DNA of 64,000 nt, taken from assembly GCA_963783245.1 (NCBI GenBank), contig CAWAMS010000004.1:310001-374000 (forward strand), read 5' to 3'. Below are positions 8,363 to 17,819 of the stretch, one piece after another. The position numbers and the translations under genes were made by a program. The notes under the pieces are model-generated. The model searched no databases. It worked only from the letters and a program-made list of their open reading frames with translations, and had not been told where the DNA came from. The first letter of the stretch is position 1. Each line of letters begins with the position of its first letter. The DNA comes from Bog-473 sp963783245 (GTDB taxonomy: Bacteria; Actinomycetota; Acidimicrobiia; Acidimicrobiales; RAAP-2).

Positions 8363-9839
8363 GCGGGCAAAGTGCACTGCCGTCGTACGGACGTCGGCTG
8401 CGCCAGTTGGCCGAATCGAAGCCGGATGATCTGGCTCTTCTCTTCGCAGCGGAGGACGGCACAGAGCGCGAGATCAGTTGGCGTGAACTCGACGAACGAT
8501 CGACGCAGGTAGCCCGCGCACTGGCCGAGGTGGGACTTGGTCGCGGTGACCGGTTGGCCATCGGACTGCGCAACTCCCCCGAGCATCTCTTTGCCGCGTT
8601 CGGCGGTTGGAAACTCGGCTCGGTCGTGGTGCCCGTTCGTTGGGACCTCCCCGAATGGGAGCTGGCCCGGGTACGGCACGTGCTCCAACCGACGGTCAGC
8701 CTGGAAGTCGGGGACGACCGAGCTCTTCGAGAGGAGCCTGACCTATTCGGCCGAACCGCTGCCCGATGTCACGCCCCCAAAGGCGCGCGGCATCTGCAGT
8801 TCCGGTTCCACCGGGACCCCGAAGATCATCATCGTCGAGCGACCCGGTGTCGTCGATCCGGCGACTATTTCGAATACGTCGGCCATGCTCGAGTCCTACG
8901 GCGCGATGCCACATCCGCAACTGGTCCTCGTACCCGGACCGCTCTATCACACCGTCGGATTCTCGGCGACGAACCACCTCCTCGCCGGGGACCCCGTCGT
9001 CCTCCTGGAGAGGTTCGATGCGAACCGTGTCGTGGACTTGATCGAACGCAGGAGGGTCAACGGGATGACCGGCGCCACGGTGATCCTCCAGCGCATCGCG
9101 CGCCTCGACGACATCGAGTCCAGGGACCTGTCGAGTCTGTTGTGGGTGCAACAGGGAGCGGCACCCCTCCCACACTGGTTGGCTCGACGGTGGATCGAAC
9201 TGGTCGGGCCGGAGCGCTTCTTCATGAGCTACGGCATGAGCGAAGGTCTCGGACTCTGTGTCATTCGCGGGGACGAGTGGCTGCAGCACCCGGGGAGCGT
9301 GGGCCGGCCGTGGCGCTCCACGTCCGTGCGCATCGTGGGACCGGCAGGTGAGCGCATGCCGCCCGGAGAGGTGGGGGAGATCTACATGTGCTCGCCCGGA
9401 GGGTCCGACTTCAGCTATCTGGGTGATGCGGCTCCGCCCCCTCGTACCGAGGACGGGTTCGGCACGGTGGGCGACCTCGGCTGGGTCGACGAGGACGGCT
9501 TTCTCTCTATCGCCGACCGCCAGGCCGACATGATCATCACGGGTGGCGCCAATGTCTATCCCGCGGAGGTGGAGGCGGCCCTCAGCGAGCATCCCCTCGT
9601 GGGTGACGTCGTGGTCATCGGCCTGCGCGATCCGGAGTGGGGCCGGCGCGTCCATGCCCTGGTCGTGCCGGCGGAGGAGCGAATCCTCCACGCTCACCGC
9701 AGCGGACATCGTCGCCTTCGCCAAGACCCGCCTCGCGGCGTACAAGGTGCCCAAGTCAGTGGAATTCGTCCAGGCGCTGCCGCGGAGCGAGGCGACCAAA
9801 GTGAACCGTGGGGCCCTCGTGGCCGAACGCGAAGGGTGA
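8356..9839 (+). CDS. AMP-forming acyl-CoA synthetase (frameshifted twice)
   Basis: The adenylate-forming ligase family can be followed through three frames. The GTG start overlaps the aminotransferase stop. The first frame runs to SLEVGDD near 8719, the second carries the P-loop SSGSTGTPK, YGMSEGLG and GGANVYPAEVE to about 9684, and the third gives the C-terminal lysine region TRLAAYKVPKSVEF to the stop at 9839. Each switch needs one extra base to be skipped. All family landmarks survive, so this is either a recently broken gene or sequence with two one-base errors. The role would be CoA activation of a carboxylic acid. Confidence 0.8.
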
Positions 9840-9855
9840 TGAAGGAAACCCAGGA

Positions 9856-10296
9856 TCAGGCCTGAGGTATGCGGCCCGGGAGGTCAGGGCGCCCGAGCAT
9901 CCTGACGGTTCGTTCCTCGATGACCCACCGATCGCCGTCTTGTGAGAACCGATCCCGGTACTGGCCCGCTCCGCTCAGCATGATCGTCCCGTCGGGCCGT
10001 CGACCGACGAAGAGATAGTCGGTGCATCCGACCGCACCCGACGCGTCCCTCCATATCCTCGTATTTCCGGTGAAATGCACGCAGGGCGGCGTTTGGGGCC
10101 AGGTGCCCTCGAGCCAGTCGAGGACCGCCTCTCGTCCGCTGTAGACCGTTCCGTCGAATCGTCCGCCTTGCATCGTGACGCTGCAGCTGGCGGCCAACAC
10201 CTCTGCGAGCCCCTCGTGGTCCCGGCTGTCGTAGGTCTGCGCGTAACCGACGACGCTGTCGCGCATGGAGAGCGATTCTTCCAGGTTGTTCCTCAC
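9856..10296 (-). CDS. SnoaL-like (NTF2-fold) protein
   Basis: 146-residue small cone-shaped-fold protein with YAQTYDSRDHEGLAEVL near the N-terminus and FTGNTRIWRDASG in the middle, ending RWVIEERTVRMLGRP. The GTG start has gagggg 9 bases upstream. A paralogue of the same length class lies at 15725-16150. Family members are polyketide cyclases, ketosteroid-isomerase-like or limonene-epoxide-hydrolase-like enzymes, or non-catalytic. The function here is not determined; with two SDRs and a VOC protein upstream on the same strand it probably acts on the same ring or ketone substrate. Confidence 0.8.
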   Translation of the reverse strand: MRNNLEESLSMRDSVVGYAQTYDSRDHEGLAEVLAASCSVTMQGGRFDGTVYSGREAVLDWLEGTWPQTPPCVHFTGNTRIWRDASGAVGCTDYLFVGRRPDGTIMLSGAGQYRDRFSQDGDRWVIEERTVRMLGRPDLPGRIPQA

Positions 10297-10348
10297 GCCA
10301 CATGCCCCTCGGGGGGGAGATCCCGGTCTCCGTGACGTCGAGTCGGCG

Positions 10349-11272
10349 TCACTGGTCTGCCGTTGTGAACCGATAGGGAACGTGAAACGTCGTCGAGGGA
10401 TCGGTGATGATCGTCTGGTCGTCTCGGTCGACGATGTCGATGTGCTTTTCCTTGAGGTGGCGTTCGGCCGCGGCGAGGTCACGGACCTTGAAGCAGACGG
10501 CGTGGATCGTGTCGCCGTTCTTCTCCTGATCCCTCCCGGCGAGGGAGTCGGACTGCAGCGGTTGAGAGAGCTGGACCACGACCTGCTTTCCTATGGCGAC
10601 GTAGAGATCGCGCGTCGCCGTGAGAGCAGACTCACCTTCGCCGACCGGTACCCCGTCGAGCGCATCGATAAAGATGGACGCTGCACGTTCGAGATCGCTG
10701 GTGACGATCGTCACATAGGCCAGCCGGTCGAGCGTGAGCCCATGGTTGGTCGCCCACCATGTCGGCGACCAACCGGGCAGGAACCGCGGGTCGACAATAC
10801 CTGGACGGTGGTAGTCGTCCGGCACGCTCGGCCCGTGTCGCTTCATGAATTGCAGTTGGGTGATGGTGTCCTTCGGGTGGGTGAAGATCGGCACGTCGTC
10901 CGTCGGCCGTTCGTCCGTCACACCTGCGCCGCCGCCCAGCAGGACCCGAATGCCATGGCTCCGCAGGCGATCCCACACCACGCCGACATCGTCGACGTAC
11001 CATGCGAGGGAGTGCCAGTGTGGGCCGAATTTCTTGTAATACCGGCCGATTGGCATGGCATCCCACCCCTCGACGTCCTGGCTGGGTGCCAGTGCTTCGA
11101 CGACGCAGTCGCCGATCGTGAGCAGTGACGCGTAGCGCTGCTCGTGGGATGAGTAGTGGTTGTCCAGCATTCCCCGACGTGGGCTGAACACGTCGTCGTA
11201 CCACGCATCCAACGGCGGGAGCGTATCGTTCAGGTGGATGACGTGATAGATCTCGTCGATTCCAAGCGACAT
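10349..11272 (-). CDS. VOC (glyoxalase/dioxygenase fold) superfamily protein
   Basis: 307 residues with two vicinal-oxygen-chelate half-domains: one begins GIDEIYHVIHLNDTLPPLDA and the second near LDRLAYVTIVTSDLERA. ATG at 11272 is preceded by ggaagg with 6 bases of spacing; an upstream ATG at 11296 has no ribosome binding site. A paralogue of exactly 307 residues lies at 53940-54863. VOC members are metal-dependent isomerases, epimerases or ring-cleaving dioxygenases; I cannot choose from sequence alone. Confidence 0.83.
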   Translation of the reverse strand: MSLGIDEIYHVIHLNDTLPPLDAWYDDVFSPRRGMLDNHYSSHEQRYASLLTIGDCVVEALAPSQDVEGWDAMPIGRYYKKFGPHWHSLAWYVDDVGVVWDRLRSHGIRVLLGGGAGVTDERPTDDVPIFTHPKDTITQLQFMKRHGPSVPDDYHRPGIVDPRFLPGWSPTWWATNHGLTLDRLAYVTIVTSDLERAASIFIDALDGVPVGEGESALTATRDLYVAIGKQVVVQLSQPLQSDSLAGRDQEKNGDTIHAVCFKVRDLAAAERHLKEKHIDIVDRDDQTIITDPSTTFHVPYRFTTADQ

Positions 11273-11403
11273 GTGGAACCTTCCGGTCGATGACAATGCG
11301 GTGGTGTGACGAAACGAGGCCGCAGGCGCGCCGCGAAGCTACTGTGACGATCAGCATAGTTCCCGCCGGTTGCTGACGCGTCGTGCGCGCCACCCCGTTT
11401 GCG

Positions 11404-12189
11404 TCACGCGAAATGGTGGGCGCCCCCGTCAACCGTGATGGCCGCTCCGGTGACGAATGCCGCGTCGGGCGACACGAGCATCCGTACGACGGCGGCCACC
11501 TCTTCCGGCTGGCCGAGCCGTCCCGCGGGGATCGGGTTCTTCTCGAGCATGGTGGCCATGATCTCCACTGTGGAGCGGCCGGTGGCTTGTGCCGACTTCA
11601 AGGCGTTGCGCGACGTCGCAGAGGTTTCGATGATCCCCGGCAGCACGCAGTTCACCCGCACTCCGGACGGTGCATAGAAGTCCGACATCAACTTCGAATA
11701 GTTGATCAGTGCGGCCTTGGCGGCCGAATAGGGACCGACGAACTTTCCCGGCTCACGTCCGGAGATCGAAGCCATGTTCACGATGGACCCCTGCCCTCGG
11801 GCCTGCATGGTCGGCCCGACGTGGGACGTCGTCCGCACTGCGCTGAGAAAATTGAGGTCCAGCGCGTCCTGCCAGTCGGTGTCAGCCAGCTGCGCTATGG
11901 GCTTGGGGGTTGATCCGCCGGCGTTGTTCACCAGAATGTCGAGGTCGCCGAGCTCCTCAGCTGCGGCATCCGCCGCGGCAAGCGCACCTTCGAGGGTGGA
12001 CATGTCGGCGACGACCGGCACCGCGGATCCGCCGGCGCCGACGATCTGCCGGCATACGTCGTGCACTTCGGACGCCGTTCGCGCGCAGACGGCGACGCGC
12101 GCGCCGTCGGCCGCCAACATGACGGCCACCGCACGGCCGATACCGCGTCCGGCGCCGGTGACCAGGGCAGTGGAGCCCGAAAGAGTCAT
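11404..12189 (-). CDS. short-chain dehydrogenase/reductase (SDR)
   Basis: 261 residues. The nucleotide-binding motif TGAGRGIG is near residue 11, NNAGG follows the fourth strand, and the catalytic YSAAK is present with the upstream Ser in MASISG. The protein ends with FVTGAAITVDGGAHH, as usual in classical SDRs. Its ATG overlaps the stop of the CoA ligase upstream (ATGA), so the two are translationally coupled. Likely an NAD(P)-dependent alcohol/ketone oxidoreductase. Confidence 0.9.
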   Translation of the reverse strand: MTLSGSTALVTGAGRGIGRAVAVMLAADGARVAVCARTASEVHDVCRQIVGAGGSAVPVVADMSTLEGALAAADAAAEELGDLDILVNNAGGSTPKPIAQLADTDWQDALDLNFLSAVRTTSHVGPTMQARGQGSIVNMASISGREPGKFVGPYSAAKAALINYSKLMSDFYAPSGVRVNCVLPGIIETSATSRNALKSAQATGRSTVEIMATMLEKNPIPAGRLGQPEEVAAVVRMLVSPDAAFVTGAAITVDGGAHHFA

Positions 12190-13789
12190 TCTGCTCCTGT
12201 CGCTTCGGGGCGTTCCTCACGCATTTCGTCGGATGGATGTGCAGCCGATGGGGCCTCGTGCGCGAGGAGGTCCAGGACCTCACGCCGCACGACCTTGTTC
12301 ATCGTATTGCGCGGCAGGGCAGGAACGAAGGTGACCGATTCCGGGACCTCGTAACGTGCAAGGCGCTGTCGGCAATGGTGGAGCACGTCTTCGGACCCGA
12401 GTGCCGTGTCCTCGTCCGTCTCGATCGCGACGGCGACGCGTTGACCCAGGCGAGGGTCGGGGAGGCCGACCACGGCACAGTCGGCGACACCGGCCAGGGA
12501 GCGGATCACCCGCTCCACCTGCGCGGGGTACACGTTCGCCCCGCCGCGCAGGATCAGATTGTCCCGCCTGTCCTTCGGGAAGAGGAGCCCGTCCTTGACG
12601 GAGCCGAGATCACCCGTGTGCAGGACCCCGTCGACGAGGGTGCGTGCGGTGGCAGCCGGGCGCCGCCAATATCCCAGCATGGGGCGGTAGGAGCCACCCC
12701 ATGAGCCGTGCGTGGCGGCGCGGATGCAGATTTCGCCGGTCTCGCCCTGGGGCAGCTCCTTGCCGTCCGCGCCGATGATGGTGACCTCCAGGTAGGGGAG
12801 TACCTCTCCGCTCGATCCCGCAACATGTCGGAGACCGCGTCGCTCGAGTCGAGACGATGGTGGGAGCCTCCGTGAGTCCGTAGGTCGCGGCGATGCCGTG
12901 TCCGAACCGATCGGCGAATGCGTGTCGCACTTCCTCGGGGAGCTCCGCTCCACCGGTCCGCGGATGCCTCAGGGTGCGCAGGGAGCGTGCCGAGTCGTCG
13001 CTTCGATGCGCCAGATCGAAGAGGGTCGGCGGCGGCATCGACATGCTCGTGATCTGATGACGCTCCACCCAATCGGGGATTCAGCGCCGCATCGGGACTC
13101 GGGAGGATCACACAGGGTCGCTGCGCAATGATGGATGGCAGGACCGACACAGCAATGACGTTCAAGATGGTCAAGGCGAGGCAGACCCCCCCGATCGCCG
13201 ATGCGTCGAAGTCGGGCGTGGTGGCCAGGAACCGTCCCGGCAATGTGATGTTGTGCTGGCTGTGCACGACGCCTTTGGGTGACCCACTCGTCCCGCTCGT
13301 GTACGCGATGGCGGCAGGTGCCAACGGATCGACGGCACTCGCCTTGTGCGCAGCGGCGGGGGCCGCAGCCATGCGCCCGCGCCATTCGTCGCCATCGGTG
13401 GCCGACATGTGGATGACCTTGAGCTGCACCTTGGCGTTCGTGTTCGCCTCGGTCTCGAAGGGGACATCGGTGAGCAGGACACGCGCCCGGGCATGGACGA
13501 GGAGGTTGTGACGCTGCTGCTCGCTGAGCGCCCTGTTCAGTCCCACCCATCGGGCTCCCAGGCGCATCACGGCGAGGAACGCGACCACGATGTCCGCGCT
13601 GTTGCTGCTGGATGCCGCCACGGCGGATCCACGGCGTATGCCCTCCCCGGCGAGCACGTGACAGGCCTTCGTGACTTCATGGTCCAGTTGGGCGAACGTG
13701 AGTGACCAGCCCTCCCCGAGGAGCGCCGGTTCGTCGGGGCAGCGGCGGACGGCGCGGTCGAGAAACTCCTGCACGGTCCCCGGGTTCAC
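12186..13789 (-). CDS. AMP-forming acyl-CoA synthetase (frameshifted twice)
   Basis: A GTG-started ligase read through three frames. The N-terminal frame holds AYTSGTSGSPKGVVHS (P-loop) and runs to about 13060; the middle frame holds TYGLTEAPTIVST to about 12840; the last frame holds GYWRRPAATARTLVDG, GGANVYPAQVERVI and the C-terminal VPALPRNTMNKVVRRE. Both breaks are resolved by skipping one base. It starts 13 bases after the reconstructed end of the upstream SDR and overlaps the downstream SDR start. Expected role: CoA activation of an organic acid. Confidence 0.8.
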
Positions 13790-13801
13790 ACGAGGCCCTC
13801 T

Positions 13802-14630
13802 TCAGCCACGTTGGTGCTCCGCCAGCAGGGGAGGCAGCGCCGAACGCAGGGAATCGTGGTCCCAGACCGGCCGTCTCTGCGGTCGTACGCCGGGTTCCGG
13901 GCCGCGAGAGGAGGGAGAGGTACGGTCCTTCGAGTCGGATCACATTTCCCGTGATCTCACGCGCGTCGTCGCTGAGGAGGAACGTGACGAGGGGGGCAAC
14001 GTGCTCCGGCGGGATGTCGGTGCCGCTTTCGCCGAGCGCCTTCCCGTAGTCCACCATGCCCGTCCGGGCGATGGGTGAGATCGCGTTGACCCTGATGCCC
14101 GCTGCGGCGAGATCCATGGCCCACGAGTAGGTGAGCGAGGCGGTCGCCCCTTTGGTCGCCCCGTACGTGCCGCGGTGGCGCATCCCCGATTGTGCCCCGC
14201 TCGTGTCGTTCACGATGGCACCGCCGCCATGTGCCACCATGTGCCGGATCGCATGCTGGCCGCAGTGCATGGTGCCCAGGAGATTCACCCGTACCATGTC
14301 CTCGACCATCGCCGGATCTTCTTCGCTCGGATCAGCGAGGTGGAAGACACCTGCATTGTTCACGAGGCCATCGAGCCGACCGAATGTCGAAAGGGCGGTG
14401 TGCAGAATCGCACCGGAGGACTCCCATGTCGTCACCGAATTGCCGTCGACGACGGCGGAGCCTCCCTGGTCGATGATGGACTGCACGACGGCCGACGCCG
14501 AGGCGAGGTCGATGTCGTTGACAACCACGGCGGCGCCGGCGGCCGCCAGGTCCCTGGCATACGCGGCACCGAGTCCCTTGCCGGCACCGGTGACGACCGC
14601 ACAGCGGCCCGTCAATATCGGCTTTGCCAT
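13802..14630 (-). CDS. short-chain dehydrogenase/reductase (SDR), one frameshift near the end
   Basis: About 276 residues. The motif TGAGKGLG, NNAG and catalytic YGATKG are visible, then LLSDDAREITGNVIRLEG near the C-terminus. After about 13908 the original frame runs into the next gene, whereas skipping one base gives a plausible tail containing PVWDHDSLRSALPPLL and a stop at 13802, 12 bases before the next start. I take that as the native end. Probably an oxidoreductase acting on a hydroxyacyl-CoA or ring alcohol; first gene of the minus-strand set running to 9.9 kb. Confidence 0.8.
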
Positions 14631-14744
14631 TCGTCACCTCAAGGTGGAGTTGCGCCGGAGATTAGCAGCGCGGCCCGAATGCGGCGTCGGCCACATGCGT
14701 CCGTCGGAAGGACTGCGAGTGCGCCCGGGCGTTATGGTAGCGGC

Positions 14745-15269
14745 GTGAGTGACAGTGTAGAGATCCCCAAGTCTCATATCTCAGCCGAGATGACCGCTGC
14801 GGTGGGCCGGGAGTTCGGACAACGTCGGTCGTTCCCAATTTCGGAGTCCGACATCCGCAAGTGGGCCATCGCGGTGTACTACCCGGAGGATCCTCCGCGA
14901 TTGTTCTGGGACGCGGCGTATGCGGCCACCACCGTGCACGGCGGCATTGTGGCGCCGGAGGATTTCAATCCCTTTGCATGGATGTCTGCGGACCCGCCCG
15001 GAATACGTCACGGCGGGTACGTGGGCCTCGAAGCGACGTTGGGCGTGGAGCCCCCGCAGACCAATTTCATGCTCAATGGCGGGCTCGAGGTGACCTACGG
15101 CGCGCGCATGCGTCCCGGCGACGTGATCACGTCCGTGAGCACGCTCACCGGCTACCAGGAACGCGAGGGACGGCTCGGGCTGATGCTCTTCACGACGCAG
15201 TCGGATCAATGGACGAACCAGGACGATGCTGTTGTCAAGTCCGCGAGCATGACGCTGATTCGCTACTGA
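14745..15269 (+). CDS. MaoC-like dehydratase, FAS1-type N-terminal domain protein
   Basis: 174-residue hotdog protein. The segment VGREFGQRRSFPISESDIRK and later PTNFMLNGG-like and VTYGARMRPGDVI parts match the N-terminal half of MaoC/hydroxyacyl-CoA dehydratases. The GTG start at 14745 opens the frame. It is followed 21 bases later by a second MaoC-type gene. In actinobacteria such pairs form a two-subunit (R)-specific enoyl-CoA hydratase for bulky substrates such as steroid side-chain CoAs. I infer the same arrangement here. Confidence 0.82.
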   Translation: MSDSVEIPKSHISAEMTAAVGREFGQRRSFPISESDIRKWAIAVYYPEDPPRLFWDAAYAATTVHGGIVAPEDFNPFAWMSADPPGIRHGGYVGLEATLGVEPPQTNFMLNGGLEVTYGARMRPGDVITSVSTLTGYQEREGRLGLMLFTTQSDQWTNQDDAVVKSASMTLIRY

Positions 15270-15290
15270 TGCGTCACGAAAGGCAGAACG

Positions 15291-15750
15291 ATGACCAGCA
15301 GTGAAATTCCTCACGTCGGCGACGAGATTCCCCCGATCATTCGGCAGACCGGGTTTCACAACTGGAATCGCTACGCCGCGGTGAACGACGAATTCGTGCC
15401 GATCCACATGGACGACGAGGCCGGGCAGGCGGCAGGGTACGCAACGGCGTTCGGCATGGGCAACCTGCAGTGGTCGTACCTGCACAACGTCGTCCGAGAG
15501 TGGATGGGTGAACGGGGGACGATCGAGCGTCTGAGCTGTCAGTTCCGGGGGCCGAACCTCAAAGGGCAGACGGTGACGGGACGGGGGCGGGTCACCGCGG
15601 TGCGGCCGCGGACCGGAGCGGACCGAGGTCGACCTCGAGGTGTGGACCGAGAATCAGGAAGGAAAGCCGCTCGCACCTGGCACCGCCACGGTGTCGTTCC
15701 CGACGTCTGGTGTAGCGAAGTCCTTCAGACCGGCTCGCCGAGAAAGGTGA
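15291..15750 (+). CDS. MaoC-like (R)-specific enoyl-CoA hydratase, C-terminal domain type (frameshifted)
   Basis: Read to about 15612 in the first frame (GDEIPPIIRQTGFHNWNRY, then the hydratase motif NDEFVPIHMDDEAGQAAGY with Asp and His positions), then one base is skipped and the second frame gives EVDLEVWTENQEGKPLAPGTATV to a stop at 15750, about 152 residues in all. It overlaps the convergent SnoaL-like gene by 26 bases. Likely partner of the preceding FAS1-type protein in a hydratase. Confidence 0.78.
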
Positions 15751-16150
15751 TCGACCGTTCGGCGATGACCCATCTCCCCTCATGGCGGGCATAGCGGTCG
15801 AGGTAGCGGCCGGCGGTGGAGATCTGGAACGAGCCGTCTTCCTTCTTGATCAAGAAGAGAAAGTCGGCGGTCCCCTCGGCACCCTCCCCGGCTGGGGAGA
15901 AGCGGAGATTGCCGGTCAGGTGCAGGCAGGGTGCCGCGCTAGGCCACCGGCCGGTGAGCCAGGTAAGGACGCTTTCCCGCCCGACGGCCTCGTCGCCCCG
16001 GGAGGCCCCTCCCAGAATGCGCAGGGTGGCGTCGGGCGAGAAGACGCGAGCGAGCTCCTCCCGATCGTGACTGTCGTACGCCTGGCAGTACGCGGCCACG
16101 ACGTCGTAGATGCCCAGCGGGTCTTCGATCTCGGCGCGACTGGACACCAT
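15725..16150 (-). CDS. SnoaL-like (NTF2-fold) protein
   Basis: 141 residues, paralogous to the protein at 9856-10296: both share a YDSxD segment near the start, LTGNLRFS/FTGNTRIW in the middle and RWVIAERSITFLG near the end. ATG at 16150 has gggggag upstream. It is transcribed away from the ferredoxin/oxidoreductase operon, with a 16-base palindrome between them. The activity is not determinable; cyclase, isomerase or hydrolase roles occur in this fold. Confidence 0.8.
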   Translation of the reverse strand: MVSSRAEIEDPLGIYDVVAAYCQAYDSHDREELARVFSPDATLRILGGASRGDEAVGRESVLTWLTGRWPSAAPCLHLTGNLRFSPAGEGAEGTADFLFLIKKEDGSFQISTAGRYLDRYARHEGRWVIAERSITFLGEPV

Positions 16151-16425
16151 TGGCAATTCTCCCCCGATCTCCCCCCGACCTGAGCCCACGCGACGTGGCG
16201 GACCCGTGGGCTGTGCACAACGTCGATCGTGGGTCAGCATACCCCTGCGGAAGGTGCGGGATCTCGGTGGCGAGAGAGGTGAGAACGCTTGTTCTCCGGC
16301 GAAGTCCATCGTGCTACGGTGACACTGTTGAGGGAGAGGACGTGACGAGGGTACGACGTCTGGCAGCATCGGTGATCGGGGGCGGGGAAGCGTGAACGGC
16401 CGCATCGGATGAGGGGAGTGGAACG
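16151..16425. other. divergent intergenic region between SnoaL-like gene and ferredoxin/OFOR operon
   Basis: 275 bases without a supported gene. It must hold promoters for both directions. The clear structural element is the palindrome at 16281-16296. Confidence 0.5.
16281..16296. promoter_or_regulatory. 16-base palindrome, candidate TetR-type operator
   Basis: gagaac-gctt-gttctc is a perfect inverted repeat (6-base arms, 4-base spacer) midway between divergent genes, the usual place for a TetR-family operator. It differs in spacing from the mycobacterial KstR consensus as I recall it. The regulator is unknown; a TetR gene is present at 56863-57648. Confidence 0.45.
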
Positions 16426-16731
16426 ATGAACTCCAAATTGCCGGCCGACCACGTGCTGACCCGGGGCACCGTCGTCATCGACGTGGAAGCGTGCAAGGGG
16501 TGCGATCTCTGCATCGACGCCTGTAAGCCCGGCGTCTTGACCATGACGGAGCTGTTGCGTAACGACAGGGGCTACCGCTTCCCCGAGTTGCAGGCCGGAT
16601 GTACCGCCTGCCGCGCCTGTGCGCAGATCTGTCCGGACTTTGTCTTCCAGGTGTGGAAGTTCGACGAGCCGGTGGAGATGATCCGGGGACCGGTCGCCTC
16701 GGCTCGTTCGAAGGACCGTGCCCCCGCATGA
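16426..16731 (+). CDS. 2x[4Fe-4S] ferredoxin-type subunit of a 2-oxoacid:ferredoxin oxidoreductase (delta)
   Basis: 101 residues with two classic cluster motifs: CKGCDLCIDACKP near residue 24 and CTACRACAQICP near residue 60. Its stop overlaps the start of the alpha subunit (ATGA), followed in turn by the beta subunit. Known family role: passes electrons from the TPP-dependent oxidoreductase to external ferredoxin. Confidence 0.9.
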   Translation: MNSKLPADHVLTRGTVVIDVEACKGCDLCIDACKPGVLTMTELLRNDRGYRFPELQAGCTACRACAQICPDFVFQVWKFDEPVEMIRGPVASARSKDRAPA

Positions 16732-17819
16732 CACGCCGACTGGTCGAAGGTTCCGAGGCCATTGCCACGGCGATGGTCGCGGCAGGTTGCCGATTCTTCT
16801 CGGGCTATCCCATGACGCCGTTCACCGAGGTGCTCGAACACATGGCCCGGCTGCTGCCGGAGGTGGGCGGGGTCTGCATGAACGCAGAGAGCGAGCTCGA
16901 AGCGGTCGGGATGGCGTGGGGCGCCGCCTCCACCGGGACGCGGTCAGCGACGGGCTCGGTCGGACAGGGACTCTCGCTGATGCAGGAGTCGCTCTCGGAG
17001 ATCTGCCACGCGCGGCTGCCGTTGGTCGTGCTGAACATGGCCCGGGGGCAAGGCGACTACTTTCAGGCGACCCGTGGTGGTGGACACGGGGATTACCGCC
17101 ACATCGTGCTCGCTCCCGCCGATATTCCCGAGGCGGTGCGCCTCGCCCAATTGGCCTTCGATCTCGCCGACCGGTGGCGCAATCCGGTCATGTTCCTGGG
17201 CGACTACTACCTGGCGCATGTCCAGGAGGCGGTCGAGATCTCACCGCTCGAGTTCCCGCCGCTCCCCGCGAAGGACTGGGGTCTCGACGGCTCCAGCGGC
17301 GGCTCGGGTCATGCAAAGATGATCTCGCCCATCAACCGGAACAAGCGGAGCGACGGTGATTTCGTCGAGCACGGGACCCATCTGGGGATGATCGCCGGGT
17401 CCGTCCGGGCGATGGCGGAAGGGGTGGAGCCGCAGGCAGAGGTCATCGGTGCCGACGACGCGGCATTCTTCGTGGTGGCCTATGGCACCCCGGGCCGCTA
17501 CGTGCGCTTCATCGTCGAGGAATTGCGCCGCGAAGGAGTCCCGATCGGGATGGTGCGGCCGATCACCCTGTGGCCGTTCCCCACCAAGGTCATTGAATCC
17601 CTGGCGACCGGCGATCGGACGTTCGCCGTCTACGAATTGAACACAGGGCAGATGTACGACGATGTCAGGCTGGCGGTCCTCGGGCGGTGCCCGGTGGAGT
17701 TCATCGGTGGGATGAGCTTCGACCACTCCGGCTTCGGCGTCGCCCCCGACCTCGATGTCGAACTTCTGCGTGACCGCATCATCGGCGCAATGGACACTGC
17801 TCGAAAGGAGCGCGTATGA
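16728..17819 (+). CDS. 2-oxoacid:ferredoxin oxidoreductase, alpha subunit
   Basis: 363 residues, the length of VorB/KorA-type alpha subunits without a fused gamma domain. The N-terminus RRLVEGSEAIATAMVAAGCR and GYPMTPFTEVLE are family signatures, and PITLWPFPTK occurs in the C-terminal half. ATG 16728 overlaps the ferredoxin stop, and its own stop overlaps the beta start (ATGA at 17816). Known reaction: oxidative decarboxylation of a 2-oxoacid to acyl-CoA plus CO2. No gamma-subunit gene is adjacent. Confidence 0.9.
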   Translation: MTRRLVEGSEAIATAMVAAGCRFFSGYPMTPFTEVLEHMARLLPEVGGVCMNAESELEAVGMAWGAASTGTRSATGSVGQGLSLMQESLSEICHARLPLVVLNMARGQGDYFQATRGGGHGDYRHIVLAPADIPEAVRLAQLAFDLADRWRNPVMFLGDYYLAHVQEAVEISPLEFPPLPAKDWGLDGSSGGSGHAKMISPINRNKRSDGDFVEHGTHLGMIAGSVRAMAEGVEPQAEVIGADDAAFFVVAYGTPGRYVRFIVEELRREGVPIGMVRPITLWPFPTKVIESLATGDRTFAVYELNTGQMYDDVRLAVLGRCPVEFIGGMSFDHSGFGVAPDLDVELLRDRIIGAMDTARKERV

